Shown in pieces: positions 8,654-17,220 of a DNA stretch of 42,419 nt. The position numbers were made by a program, and so were the translations under genes. The notes beneath the pieces are model-generated. The model had not been told where the DNA came from and searched no databases. It saw only the letters and a list, made by a program, of their open reading frames with translations. The first letter of the stretch is position 1; every line of letters begins with the position of its first letter. Origin of the DNA: an uncultured Bulleidia sp. (GTDB lineage: Bacteria; Bacillota_I; Bacilli_A; Erysipelotrichales; Erysipelotrichaceae); the NCBI GenBank assembly GCA_934757945.1, contig CAKVLT010000011.1, forward strand, positions 1 to 42,419. The letters are read 5' to 3'.

Positions 8654-9469
8654 ATGAGAATTGATGTTTTGGCCAGTGGTTCTAAAGGTAACTGCTGTAT
8701 TATCAGAGATGGCACCACTTGTGTCATGATTGACTGTGGTACCACAAAAAAATATTTGTTTTCTTCTTTTGAAAAAATACATGTTTCCAAAGAGGAAATA
8801 GATGCACTGTTAATAACACATGATCATTCAGATCATGTGTCACAGATACGACATTTCAGTGATCTGACAATCTATTCTCCTGTGGATATTCCGGATATTG
8901 AGGCATTATCAGTACAACCCTTAAAGCCGTTCACTGTGGAAACTTTACGTATTACACCAATTGCGTTAAGCCACGATGCATTGCATACAACAGGATATAT
9001 TTTTGATAATGGCATGGAAAAATGTGTGTATATTACAGATACAGGCTATGTCTCTGAAAAATATATTCCTTTATTAAAAGGTGCAGAGTATATCATTCTG
9101 GAAAGTAATCATGATGTGGATATGCTTATGCATACCAGAAGACCGCAGTTTATCAAATCAAGAATCATCAGTGATTCAGGACATTTATGTAATGAAGACT
9201 GTGCGGGTATTTTAGATAAAATCGTAACAAACAAGACAAAATCTATTTTTCTGGCACATATTTCCCAGGAAGGAAATACACGCCAGCAGGCTTTGCAGAT
9301 AAGTTGTGACATGTTAAAGAAACATACGGATCTCAGTCAGGAATTAATCATTTCAGCACTGGGACAATTTGAAATTACTACAAAAGGGGAAAACGATGAA
9401 GAAAGTTCTTACGGCAGTGTGTGCTGTGCTATTGGCATGGAATGTTTTTCTGACAGTGCGCATACATGA
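8654..9469 (+). CDS. walJ: WalJ/YycJ-type metallo-beta-lactamase-fold nuclease
   Basis: A 271-residue protein with the metallo-beta-lactamase fold: MRIDVLASGSKGNCCII at the start, metal ligands THDHSDH (about residue 55), then a YITDTGYVS segment and late SDSGHLCNEDCA and FLAHISQEGN motifs. WalJ/VicX proteins act as 5'-3' exonucleases and influence mutation rate and cell-cycle coordination. ATG 8654 begins one base after the previous stop; no strong ribosome site is visible, consistent with coupling. Its 3' end overlaps the HtrA-like gene by about 74 bp. Confidence 0.9.
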   Translation: MRIDVLASGSKGNCCIIRDGTTCVMIDCGTTKKYLFSSFEKIHVSKEEIDALLITHDHSDHVSQIRHFSDLTIYSPVDIPDIEALSVQPLKPFTVETLRITPIALSHDALHTTGYIFDNGMEKCVYITDTGYVSEKYIPLLKGAEYIILESNHDVDMLMHTRRPQFIKSRIISDSGHLCNEDCAGILDKIVTNKTKSIFLAHISQEGNTRQQALQISCDMLKKHTDLSQELIISALGQFEITTKGENDEESSYGSVCCAIGMECFSDSAHT

Positions 9470-10382
9470 TATTTCCAAAAATGCAGTAACATCTGATACG
9501 AATCAGATTGAATATGAAATCACTAATTATACCAGTGATCTGTCTAAAATGATTTCTTCTATACGAGGCAGTATTGTGCAGGTGGAAGATGGCGCAGGCT
9601 GTGTATTTTCATGTGTGGATACAGTCATACATATTTTGACAAGTACTGATGTAGTACAGGATGCAGAAACAGTCAGCGTTACTTTTGATTCCGGTGCAGT
9701 TGCCGAAGGAAAAGTGCTTGGCAAAGATGACATAACAGGAATTGCTGTAGTAGAAATACAAAGTGGGTTTACGGCAAGTGCATTAAAGCATGCGGATAGC
9801 GATGAGGTAATGGAAGGTGAAGTTGTGATTGCTATGGGGGGCCGCAATGGCGTTACTCTGGAGACGGAATCCAGTATGGGGATTGTCCAATCACAGAGTG
9901 TGAATACACATACGGTGCAGATACTGAAAAGTGACACTTCTGTTCAACATTGTAAAGGCGGACCACTTGTGAACGTTGCCGGTGAAGTTGTGGGTATTAT
10001 TACCAACGAGCAGCAGATGTATACAGAAAGTACTGGTATTAATGATGCAATTGCTGCTTACGATGAAATTGTAGATGCAGGTAAAGTAACCAGAGGTATG
10101 CTCAATATTCAATACAGAGATATCGATGGCCTTAAACCATATCAGAAAAATGAACATAATCTTTCTTTAGACTTATCCAGCGGTATTCTTGTGACCGGGG
10201 TATTCGGAAATGCAAAGGATATTCTGCAGGTGAATGATGTGATTACTGCAATCAACACAACTGCAGTTAAAGATGGTAAGGACTTAAGAGAAATCCAATA
10301 TGACTTAGAGCCTTCTCAGGAATGTACTTTAACTATTCTTCGTGATGGAAAAGAATTGACAGTGAGTGTGATTGCAGAATGA
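9396..10382 (+). CDS. HtrA-like membrane-anchored PDZ protein with a lost catalytic triad
   Basis: A 328-residue protein: signal anchor (about residues 1-20), trypsin-like domain (about 45-220) and PDZ domain (about 235-325). The fold is kept (IRGSIVQVEDGAGCVFS, GVTLETESSMGIVQSQ, KGGPLVNVAGEVVGI), but all three catalytic positions are changed. The His of TNNHVV is Asp 85 (TSTDVV), the Asp of TDLAV is Gly 115 (TGIAV), and the Ser of GNSGG is Lys 187 (CKGG). It is therefore predicted to be proteolytically dead and may act as a chaperone or scaffold. The walJ-htrA-rlmH order matches the Bacillus yycJ-yyxA-rlmH locus. ATG 9396 follows an AAAAGGGGA site; the reading frame is otherwise intact. Confidence 0.85.
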   Translation: MKKVLTAVCAVLLAWNVFLTVRIHDISKNAVTSDTNQIEYEITNYTSDLSKMISSIRGSIVQVEDGAGCVFSCVDTVIHILTSTDVVQDAETVSVTFDSGAVAEGKVLGKDDITGIAVVEIQSGFTASALKHADSDEVMEGEVVIAMGGRNGVTLETESSMGIVQSQSVNTHTVQILKSDTSVQHCKGGPLVNVAGEVVGIITNEQQMYTESTGINDAIAAYDEIVDAGKVTRGMLNIQYRDIDGLKPYQKNEHNLSLDLSSGILVTGVFGNAKDILQVNDVITAINTTAVKDGKDLREIQYDLEPSQECTLTILRDGKELTVSVIAE

Positions 10383-10855
10383 TCAAATTAGTTTGCTGTG
10401 GGAAAATGCGTATGAAATGGATGAAAGAGGGAGTCCAGGAATACAGCTCAAGAATTCAGCCATATGACAAAATACAGATTATTGAAGTTCAGGATGAAAA
10501 GGCTCCTGAGAATAACAGTGCTTCAGATGATGAAAAAGTAAAACAGATTGAAGGACAGAGAATGCTGGGGCAGATCAGGCCGGAAGAATATGTTATTTTA
10601 CTGGATTTGAAAGGAAGGACATGTGATTCTGTGCAGTTATCCAAAACCATTCAGGATCTGTATACATATTCTCATAATAAGATTACTTTTGTTATCGGAG
10701 GATCCCTGGGGGTTTCTCAGGAATTGATTCAAAGAGCAAATATGCGATGGAAGATATCTGACAATACCTTCCCTCATCAGTTATGCAGAGTCATTGTACT
10801 GGAGCAGATTTACAGAGCATTCAGGATTATGCATAATGAACCATATCATAAATAG
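10379..10855 (+). CDS. rlmH: 23S rRNA pseudouridine-1915 N3-methyltransferase RlmH
   Basis: A 158-residue SPOUT methyltransferase of full length. It begins MIKLVCCGKMRMKWMKEGVQEY. The SAM-binding knot has the segments YVILLDLKGR, ITFVIGGSLGVS and LCRVIVLEQIYRAFRI, and the protein ends NEPYHK as the family does. It modifies Psi1915 in helix 69 of 23S rRNA. The ATG overlaps the end of the HtrA-like gene (ATGA). Confidence 0.96.
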   Translation: MIKLVCCGKMRMKWMKEGVQEYSSRIQPYDKIQIIEVQDEKAPENNSASDDEKVKQIEGQRMLGQIRPEEYVILLDLKGRTCDSVQLSKTIQDLYTYSHNKITFVIGGSLGVSQELIQRANMRWKISDNTFPHQLCRVIVLEQIYRAFRIMHNEPYHK

Positions 10856-10867
10856 GAGTTGAACAAT

Positions 10868-12343
10868 ATGAAACGTGGTGCAGGCGTGTTAATGCCTATT
10901 TTCTCTTTACCATCCAGATATGGTATTGGAACATTAGGAAAAAGCGCAAGAGAGTTTATTAATTTCCTGTCTGAAGCAGGATTTACATACTGGCAGATTC
11001 TGCCTCTTGGACCAACGGGGTATAGTAATTCACCCTATCAGCTGTCCAGTGTCTATGCGGGAAATCCCTATCTGATTGATCTGGAGGATTTAGAAGAACA
11101 GGGATATCTGACAAAAAAAGATCTTCAGACATATTCTGAAACTAAAGAGATGACAAAAATAGATTATGGAAAGCTATACAATGAGCGATTTAAAATCCTT
11201 AAGAAGGCCTGCTCAAGAGTTACTCAGATAGATAAGGACACATATTTTGACTTTATTAAAGAAGAAGGTTTCTGGCTGAGTAATTATGCATTGTTTATGG
11301 CTGTCAAAGAACAGCAGAAAGGCAAAAGCTGGGTGGACTGGCCTCAGGAATATCAGGATTTTGAAACTGCTAAAAATTCAGATATCAGTGCGGAACTCCA
11401 TGACAGTATATCCATGCAGTTAAGAATGCAATATTTCTTCTACCAGCAAATGCTCTCTTTAAAAGAATATGCCAATAAAAAAGGTATTTTGCTTATAGGG
11501 GATCTTCCATTCTACTCTGGTCAGGATTCTTTAGATACATGGGTCAGTAAAAAATATTTTCTCATGAATGAAGATAATACGCTGTCTTATGTAGCAGGTA
11601 TGCCAGGACAAAGATGGGGAAATCCTCTGTTTGACTGGGATGCTTTAAAGCAAGATGGCTATGCATGGTGGACACAGCGCCTTGCTCATCAGTATCGTTT
11701 TTATGATGTTGTGAGAATTGATCATTTCAGAGGATATTTCGATTACTATAAGATTCCTGTAGAAGATCAGGAAGGACAGCAAGGTATTTACTGTAAATCT
11801 GCCGGTTTGGAACCATTTGAAGCTTTTAAAAAGCAGTATGGTGATAAAGCAATGATTGTAGAAGATCTTGGAGAACTGACCGAAGACTTTAAACAGTTTG
11901 TTAAAGAATCCGGATATCCCGGCATGAAAATATTGGAATTTGCCTTTGACCCAAATGATCCGGATGGATACTACATGCCATATCACTACAGTGATAGAAA
12001 TGCAATAGTATATACCGGCACCCATGATAACCATACAGTAAAAGGATGGATTAAAGAAGAACCTCTACGTGCCAAAAGAGCAGCTGCATATCTTGGAGTT
12101 TCTGTGGAAAAGCTGAGTGAAGGCATGATAAAATGTGCTTATGGCTCCCCATGTGATGTGGCAATTGTCCAGGCTCAGGATCTTTTAAAAGCAGATGATT
12201 CCGCAAGAATCAATACTCCTGGAGCAGATACAGATAACTGGACATGGAGATGTAAACCTGCTGTCTTTACATCCTCTTTGGCTGAGAAAATCAGCGAAGA
12301 ATTGAAGTTGTATGGCAGATATAACTGGGATGCCATGAAATAA
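10868..12343 (+). CDS. malQ: 4-alpha-glucanotransferase (amylomaltase, GH77)
   Basis: A 491-residue GH77 enzyme. It transfers glucan segments between maltooligosaccharides, lengthening short ones for phosphorylase and releasing glucose. Motifs: GVLMPIFSLPSRYGIGTLG at the start, SPYQLSSVYAGNPYLIDL, nucleophile region VRIDHFRGY, acid/base VEDLGELT and GTHDNHTVKGW. ATG 10868 follows AGGAG by about 10 nt. It lies 12 nt after rlmH with no terminator between, so it may be read from the upstream operon as well. It opens the carbohydrate region. Confidence 0.95.
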   Translation: MKRGAGVLMPIFSLPSRYGIGTLGKSAREFINFLSEAGFTYWQILPLGPTGYSNSPYQLSSVYAGNPYLIDLEDLEEQGYLTKKDLQTYSETKEMTKIDYGKLYNERFKILKKACSRVTQIDKDTYFDFIKEEGFWLSNYALFMAVKEQQKGKSWVDWPQEYQDFETAKNSDISAELHDSISMQLRMQYFFYQQMLSLKEYANKKGILLIGDLPFYSGQDSLDTWVSKKYFLMNEDNTLSYVAGMPGQRWGNPLFDWDALKQDGYAWWTQRLAHQYRFYDVVRIDHFRGYFDYYKIPVEDQEGQQGIYCKSAGLEPFEAFKKQYGDKAMIVEDLGELTEDFKQFVKESGYPGMKILEFAFDPNDPDGYYMPYHYSDRNAIVYTGTHDNHTVKGWIKEEPLRAKRAAAYLGVSVEKLSEGMIKCAYGSPCDVAIVQAQDLLKADDSARINTPGADTDNWTWRCKPAVFTSSLAEKISEELKLYGRYNWDAMK

Positions 12344-12354
12344 AAGAAAGATTT

Positions 12355-12392
12355 TGTAACCGCTTGTAAACTCAGTATAGGTGGGGTAAAAT
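12355..12392 (+). promoter_or_regulatory. ptsH promoter with overlapping cre-like box
   Basis: TTGTAA (12364-12369) and TAAAAT (12387-12392) are 17 bp apart. The box TGTAACCGCTTGTA (12355-12368) matches the CcpA cre consensus TGWAARCGYTWNCW at 12 of 14 positions and covers the -35 box. This suggests carbon-dependent control of HPr synthesis; the cre call is moderate. Confidence 0.5.
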
Positions 12393-12430
12393 AAAAACAG
12401 TCATTAAAAATATTAGGAGGAATGATTGAT

Positions 12431-12697
12431 ATGAAACAAATTTCAGTAACAGTAATTGATCCAGTAGGACTTCACGCTCGTCCAGCTACTGTAGCTGTTA
12501 ACGCTGCAAGCAAATTCAAGAGTGAAGTAAAAGTAGCTTATAAAGGCCGTACAGTAAACATGAAGTCCATCATGGGCGTTATGTCTTTAGGTATTCCTAC
12601 ACAGTCTGAAATTACTATCAGCTGTGATGGTGAAGACGAAGAAGTTGCAGTTAAGACAATTGAAGACGTTTTACGTGCTCAGAAAGTAATTGCTTAA
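12431..12697 (+). CDS. ptsH: Phosphocarrier protein HPr
   Basis: An 88-residue HPr of exact family size. The phosphoryl-accepting histidine is in PVGLHARPAT (His 15). The regulatory serine for HPr kinase is in MKSIMGVMSLGI (Ser 46). HPr carries phosphate from enzyme I to sugar permeases, and in its Ser-P form it is the co-repressor of CcpA. ATG 12431 was chosen over the ATG at 12422 because AGGAGG ends at 12420, leaving 10 nt rather than 1. It stands alone between its own promoter and terminator; ptsI is not adjacent. Confidence 0.97.
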   Translation: MKQISVTVIDPVGLHARPATVAVNAASKFKSEVKVAYKGRTVNMKSIMGVMSLGIPTQSEITISCDGEDEEVAVKTIEDVLRAQKVIA

Positions 12698-12709
12698 TTT
12701 CATAAGTCA

Positions 12710-12743
12710 AAACGGGAAGAACTGAGTGCTTCCCGTTTTTTTT
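12710..12743 (+). terminator. ptsH terminator
   Basis: AAACGGGAAG (12710-12719) pairs with CTTCCCGTTT (12729-12738), followed by further T. It isolates ptsH from the phosphoglucomutase gene. Confidence 0.9.
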
Positions 12744-12807
12744 CTTAACCAGGGGTTAGAACGCCCTGATATTTGTAACAGTTCTGAAGAGAGGATAATA
12801 ATTACAT

Positions 12808-14490
12808 ATGTATAAAGAGGAATATACTCGTTGGGTAAATGAAGACCTGCTTGATTTTGACCTTGGTAAGGAATTGCGTGATATCGCAGATGATGAAGAT
12901 GCTATCAAGGAACGTTTTGCTGTATCCTTAAAGTTTGGTACAGCAGGTTTACGTGGCACTTTAGGCGCCGGTACAAATCGTATGAATATCTGGGTTGTCA
13001 GACAGGCAACACAGGGTGTTGCCAACTGGGTAAAGACACAGGGTGGCACACAAACAGTGGCTATTTCCTATGACTCACGTTTAAAAGGATGGACTTTTGC
13101 AAAGGATGCAGCAAGTGTATTGGCAGCCAATGGTATTCATGTGCGTATTTATGATGAACTTATGCCTGTTCCGGCATTATCTTTTGCAACAAGATATTAC
13201 AACTGCAACGCTGGTATCATGGTGACGGCATCTCATAATCCTGCTAAATATAATGGATATAAAGCTTATGGACCTGATGGATGTCAGATGACAGATGATG
13301 CCGCAGCCATTGTATATGATGAAATTCAGAAAACGGATGTACTGCATGGTGCAAAATATATTTCTTTTGCCGAAGGTGTAGAAAAAGGTCTGATTCAGTT
13401 TGTTGGTGAAGACTGCAAGAAGGCTTTATATGAAGCAATCGAAGCAAGACAGGTAAGACCGGGATTATGTAAGACAGCCGGATTAAAGCTTGTATATTCT
13501 CCATTAAACGGTACAGGTCTTGTCCCTGTAACAAAGGTTCTTACAGATATGGGTATCTCTGATATCACTATCGTTCCTGAACAGGAATATCCTAATGGAT
13601 ATTTCACAACATGTTCTTATCCTAACCCTGAAATCTTTGAAGCACTGCAGAAAGGACTGGAACTTGCTGAAAAAACAAGTGCTGATCTGATGCTTGCAAC
13701 AGACCCTGATGCAGACAGAGTAGGTATTGCCATGAAATGTCCTGATGGAACCTATGAACTTGTTTCAGGTAATGAAATGGGTGTTCTTTTACTTGACTAT
13801 ATCTGTCAGGGAAGAATTGAAAAGGGTACAATGCCAAAGAATCCTGTTGCAGTGGAGTCTATTGTTTCCACACCACTTGCAGAAGCAGTTGCAGAACATT
13901 ATGGTGTAGAACTCAGACACACACTGACAGGGTTTAAGTGGATTGGTGATCAGATTGCCAAACTGGAAGCAGATGGTGAAGTAGACAGATTTATCTTCGG
14001 TTTTGAAGAATCTTACGGATATCTTGCAGGACCATATGTTCGTGATAAAGATGCAATTATCGGTTCTATGCTGATCTGTGAAATGGCAGCGTATTATCGT
14101 TCTATAGGTTCCAGTATCAAACAGCGTCTTGAAGAAATCTATGCACAGTATGGCAGATATCTCAACAAGGTGGATTCTTTTGAATTCCCTGGATTATCCG
14201 GTATGGACAAGATGTCTGGTATTATGGAGAGTTTGAGAAAAGATGCTCCAAAAGAATTTGCAGGACATGCTGTTGTTAAGGTGACAGACTATGAAGATAC
14301 TGCATCTACTGGTTTGCCAACAGCAAATGTTTTACGTTATGACCTGGATGACGGAGCAGTAGTTATTGTCAGACCTAGTGGTACAGAGCCAAAGATTAAG
14401 ACATACTTTACAACTAAAGGCAAAGATCTTGCTGAGGCAACAGAAGAAAAAGATGCTCTTGCTGAAGCACTGAAACCATTATTTGCATAA
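12808..14490 (+). CDS. Alpha-phosphoglucomutase (phosphohexomutase family)
   Basis: A 560-residue phosphohexomutase of the Firmicutes PgcA type. The active-site phosphoserine is in VTASHNPAKYNGYK (about residue 145). The Mg2+ loop is DPDADRVG (about 306), the sugar loop GFEESYGY, and the phosphate loop RPSGTEPKIK near the end. It interconverts glucose-1-phosphate and glucose-6-phosphate, linking GlgC and GlgP to glycolysis. The spacing between ptsH and this gene holds a ribosome site (AGAGAGGA) but no promoter I could define. A 13-bp terminator follows. Confidence 0.93.
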   Translation: MYKEEYTRWVNEDLLDFDLGKELRDIADDEDAIKERFAVSLKFGTAGLRGTLGAGTNRMNIWVVRQATQGVANWVKTQGGTQTVAISYDSRLKGWTFAKDAASVLAANGIHVRIYDELMPVPALSFATRYYNCNAGIMVTASHNPAKYNGYKAYGPDGCQMTDDAAAIVYDEIQKTDVLHGAKYISFAEGVEKGLIQFVGEDCKKALYEAIEARQVRPGLCKTAGLKLVYSPLNGTGLVPVTKVLTDMGISDITIVPEQEYPNGYFTTCSYPNPEIFEALQKGLELAEKTSADLMLATDPDADRVGIAMKCPDGTYELVSGNEMGVLLLDYICQGRIEKGTMPKNPVAVESIVSTPLAEAVAEHYGVELRHTLTGFKWIGDQIAKLEADGEVDRFIFGFEESYGYLAGPYVRDKDAIIGSMLICEMAAYYRSIGSSIKQRLEEIYAQYGRYLNKVDSFEFPGLSGMDKMSGIMESLRKDAPKEFAGHAVVKVTDYEDTASTGLPTANVLRYDLDDGAVVIVRPSGTEPKIKTYFTTKGKDLAEATEEKDALAEALKPLFA

Positions 14491-14500
14491 CATATGTATT

Positions 14501-14534
14501 AAGAATCTATGAATGATTTCATAGGTTCTTTTTT
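14501..14534 (+). terminator. Phosphoglucomutase terminator
   Basis: A 13-bp stem (14501-14513 with 14518-14530, one T-G pair) closes a TGAT loop and ends in a T-run. Confidence 0.9.
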
Positions 14535-14559
14535 CTGAAGGAGCCTGTCCGGATTTATT

Positions 14560-14739
14560 TGAAAGCATTAACAGACAGTATATACCATTAACATAAGTCA
14601 TAAATACAACAGACCAGGTTGATTTTCATACAAAATGAAACAAATTCGGTTTCAATGTGGTGGAAAACAGCTTGAAATATACTTTTATGCCATAGTTTTT
14701 TTGTGATTCTGGTTTTTTATGACACCTATTTGGTATAAT
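14560..14739 (+). promoter_or_regulatory. glgP upstream region: cre-like box and extended -10 promoter
   Basis: TGAAAGCATTAACA (14560-14573) fits the cre consensus except that the central CG is CA. About 160 bp downstream, TGGTATAAT (14731-14739) is an extended -10 element without a convincing -35. The AT-rich stretch between shows no gene. The cre box is far from this -10, so its link to glgP is uncertain. Confidence 0.4.
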
Positions 14740-14783
14740 AGTCAAGCAGTTTTAGAAATAATCATTATGAAAGGGAGCTTAAA

Positions 14784-17186
14784 ATGTTTAAGAATAAAGA
14801 AGAGTTTAAAGAAGAATTCAGTAGAAGACTTGTAGAATCTTATGGATGTGAAGTTCAGGATACTCACATTACTGAGAAGTATATGACTCTTGGTAACATG
14901 GTTCGTGACTATGCAAGTGTGAACTGGAAAGACACAAAAGTAGCAAGTACTAGGCAGAATGCTAAACAGGTATATTACTTTTCCATGGAATTCTTAATGG
15001 GAAGAATGTTAAGAACTAATCTGAAGAATCTTGGTATTTATGACATTGTTGTAGAAGGTTTAAAAGATCTTGGTATTAACTATGAAGATATCGAAAACCA
15101 GGAAACTGATCCAGGTTTAGGTAACGGTGGTCTTGGAAGACTTGCAGCCTGTTTCATGGATTCCAGTGCTTCTGATAACTATCTTGTAAATGGGAACTGT
15201 ATCCGTTATCGTAATGGATTATTCCGTCAGGTTATCAATGATCGCGGGGAACAGATTGAAGTTCCTGATATGTGGTTACGTATTGGTAACCCGTGGGAAA
15301 TCCGTAAGCCAAAACATACTGTAGATGTAAAATTCTATGGTGAAATGAGAGTCAACTATAATGAAGTGGGAAATATGCATTTTGAACATGTCAACTGTAC
15401 ACATGTACTTGCTGTTCCATATGATATGCCAATGATTGGTGCAAATACAAAGACAACAAACACACTACGTCTGTGGTCTGCAGAACCATCTGATGATATT
15501 CCTGAAAATGAAGACTACAGAAAGTATCTTTCCGATGTAGATGCCATCACATTAAATGTATATCCTGATGACTCTACAGAAGAAGGTAAGATTTTACGTC
15601 TGAAGCAGGAGTATTTCTTCGTGTGTGCAGGTATTAACAGTATCGTGGACTCCTATCTGAAGAATCATAAAGATTTGAAAGAATTAGGAAAATATGTTGC
15701 TATTCAGTTGAATGATACACACCCTGTTCTGGCTATTCCTGAATTGATGAGAGTCTTAATGGATGATTATGAATACTCCTGGATTGATGCGTGGAATATT
15801 GTTAAAGAAACAGTTTCTTATACAAACCATACAGTTATGTCCGAAGCTCTTGAAAAATGGCCGTTCCGTTATGTACAGGAATTACTTCCACGTATCAGTA
15901 TGATCATTCAGGAAATCGACAGAAGATACTGTGAATGGGCATATGCTGAATGTCCGGAAGATCCTGCTATTGTAGATCGTACAAGACCTCTGAAAGATGG
16001 AACATTACACATGGCAAATCTGGCTATTATCGGTTCTCATGCAGTAAACGGTGTAGCTAAGTTACATACTGAAATTTTAAGAGATGATGTTTTCCGTGAT
16101 TATGTTCGTCTGTATCCAAACAAACTGCAGAATAAGACAAACGGTATTACACCAAGAAGATGGATGCTGTATGCCAACCCTGAATTAAAAGCTCTTTTAG
16201 ATGAAACTATCGGTACAGGCTATGAAACAGACTACACTAAGTTTGAAGACTTAATGAAGTTTGTGGATGATGAAAAAGTTCAGGATAAATTCCTGGAAGT
16301 AAAGAAAGCACGTAAAGTACAGCTTGCTAAGTATGTTAAGAATCTGACAGGTGTGGAAATTGATCCTGACAGTATTATTGACTCTCAGGTAAAGAGATTA
16401 CATGCATATAAGCGTCAGTTACTGGATATCATGTACGTCATCTATTTATATCAGAGATTAAAGAGTGATAAGAACTTCAAGATTACACCACATACCTTCC
16501 TGTTTGGAGCAAAGGCAGCAAGTGCATATACATTTGCAAAGAATGTTATCAAACTGATTAACTGTGTATCTTATAAGATTAATAACGACCCTGAAACTAA
16601 CTCTATGTTAAAGGTTGTTTTCCTGCCTAACTACTGTGTTACAATGAGTGAAATTCTTGTGCCGGGCAGTGATGTCTCCGAGCAGATTTCCACGGCAGGT
16701 AAAGAGGCAAGTGGTACTGGTAATATGAAGTTCATGATGAACGGTGCTGTTACACTGGGTACACTGGATGGTGCTAATGTGGAAATTGATGCTCTGGTTG
16801 GAAGAGATAATGACGTTATCTTCGGTCATACTGTAGAAGAGTTAAATGAATTACGTTATAACTACAACGCATTCGATTATTACCGTAATGATGAAAGAAT
16901 TCGTGATGTTATGGACACATTCATTAACGGTTTCTGGACAGGTGATGTTGAAGACTTCCGTGGAATCTATGATGAACTGATTTCCAAGAATGATGAATTC
17001 TTTGTTCTGGCTGATTTTGACAGTTATGTTAAGGCACAGGAAGAAATTGAAAGAAGATACAATGACCGTCATGAATGGGCTAAGATGTGTCTTGTAAACA
17101 TCGCTAAGAGCGGATACTTCTCCAGTGACAGAACAATTGATGATTATGCCAAGGAAATCTGGGGATTAACACCATTCAAATTTTAA
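14784..17186 (+). CDS. glgP: Glycogen/maltodextrin phosphorylase
   Basis: An 800-residue GT35 phosphorylase, full length. Landmarks: the YYFSMEFLMGRML segment and DPGLGNGGLGRLAACFMDS near the N-terminus, IQLNDTHPVLAIPELMR in the middle, and the PLP site EASGTGNMKFMMNGAVTLG followed by LDGANVEI. The PLP-binding lysine is the K of NMKF. It releases glucose-1-phosphate from alpha-1,4 chains. The ATG follows GGGAG. It is followed 34 bp later by pulA without a terminator, so the two form a breakdown operon: phosphorylase plus debranching enzyme. Confidence 0.96.
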   Translation: MFKNKEEFKEEFSRRLVESYGCEVQDTHITEKYMTLGNMVRDYASVNWKDTKVASTRQNAKQVYYFSMEFLMGRMLRTNLKNLGIYDIVVEGLKDLGINYEDIENQETDPGLGNGGLGRLAACFMDSSASDNYLVNGNCIRYRNGLFRQVINDRGEQIEVPDMWLRIGNPWEIRKPKHTVDVKFYGEMRVNYNEVGNMHFEHVNCTHVLAVPYDMPMIGANTKTTNTLRLWSAEPSDDIPENEDYRKYLSDVDAITLNVYPDDSTEEGKILRLKQEYFFVCAGINSIVDSYLKNHKDLKELGKYVAIQLNDTHPVLAIPELMRVLMDDYEYSWIDAWNIVKETVSYTNHTVMSEALEKWPFRYVQELLPRISMIIQEIDRRYCEWAYAECPEDPAIVDRTRPLKDGTLHMANLAIIGSHAVNGVAKLHTEILRDDVFRDYVRLYPNKLQNKTNGITPRRWMLYANPELKALLDETIGTGYETDYTKFEDLMKFVDDEKVQDKFLEVKKARKVQLAKYVKNLTGVEIDPDSIIDSQVKRLHAYKRQLLDIMYVIYLYQRLKSDKNFKITPHTFLFGAKAASAYTFAKNVIKLINCVSYKINNDPETNSMLKVVFLPNYCVTMSEILVPGSDVSEQISTAGKEASGTGNMKFMMNGAVTLGTLDGANVEIDALVGRDNDVIFGHTVEELNELRYNYNAFDYYRNDERIRDVMDTFINGFWTGDVEDFRGIYDELISKNDEFFVLADFDSYVKAQEEIERRYNDRHEWAKMCLVNIAKSGYFSSDRTIDDYAKEIWGLTPFKF

Positions 17187-17220
17187 TCAATAAACAAAAC
17201 ATATAAAGGGAGGAACTTAG

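Noticed and set aside
14574..14730. A small gene or riboswitch upstream of glgP
   Set aside because: No open frame with a ribosome site and no recognisable aptamer; only AT-rich sequence and promoter-like elements.
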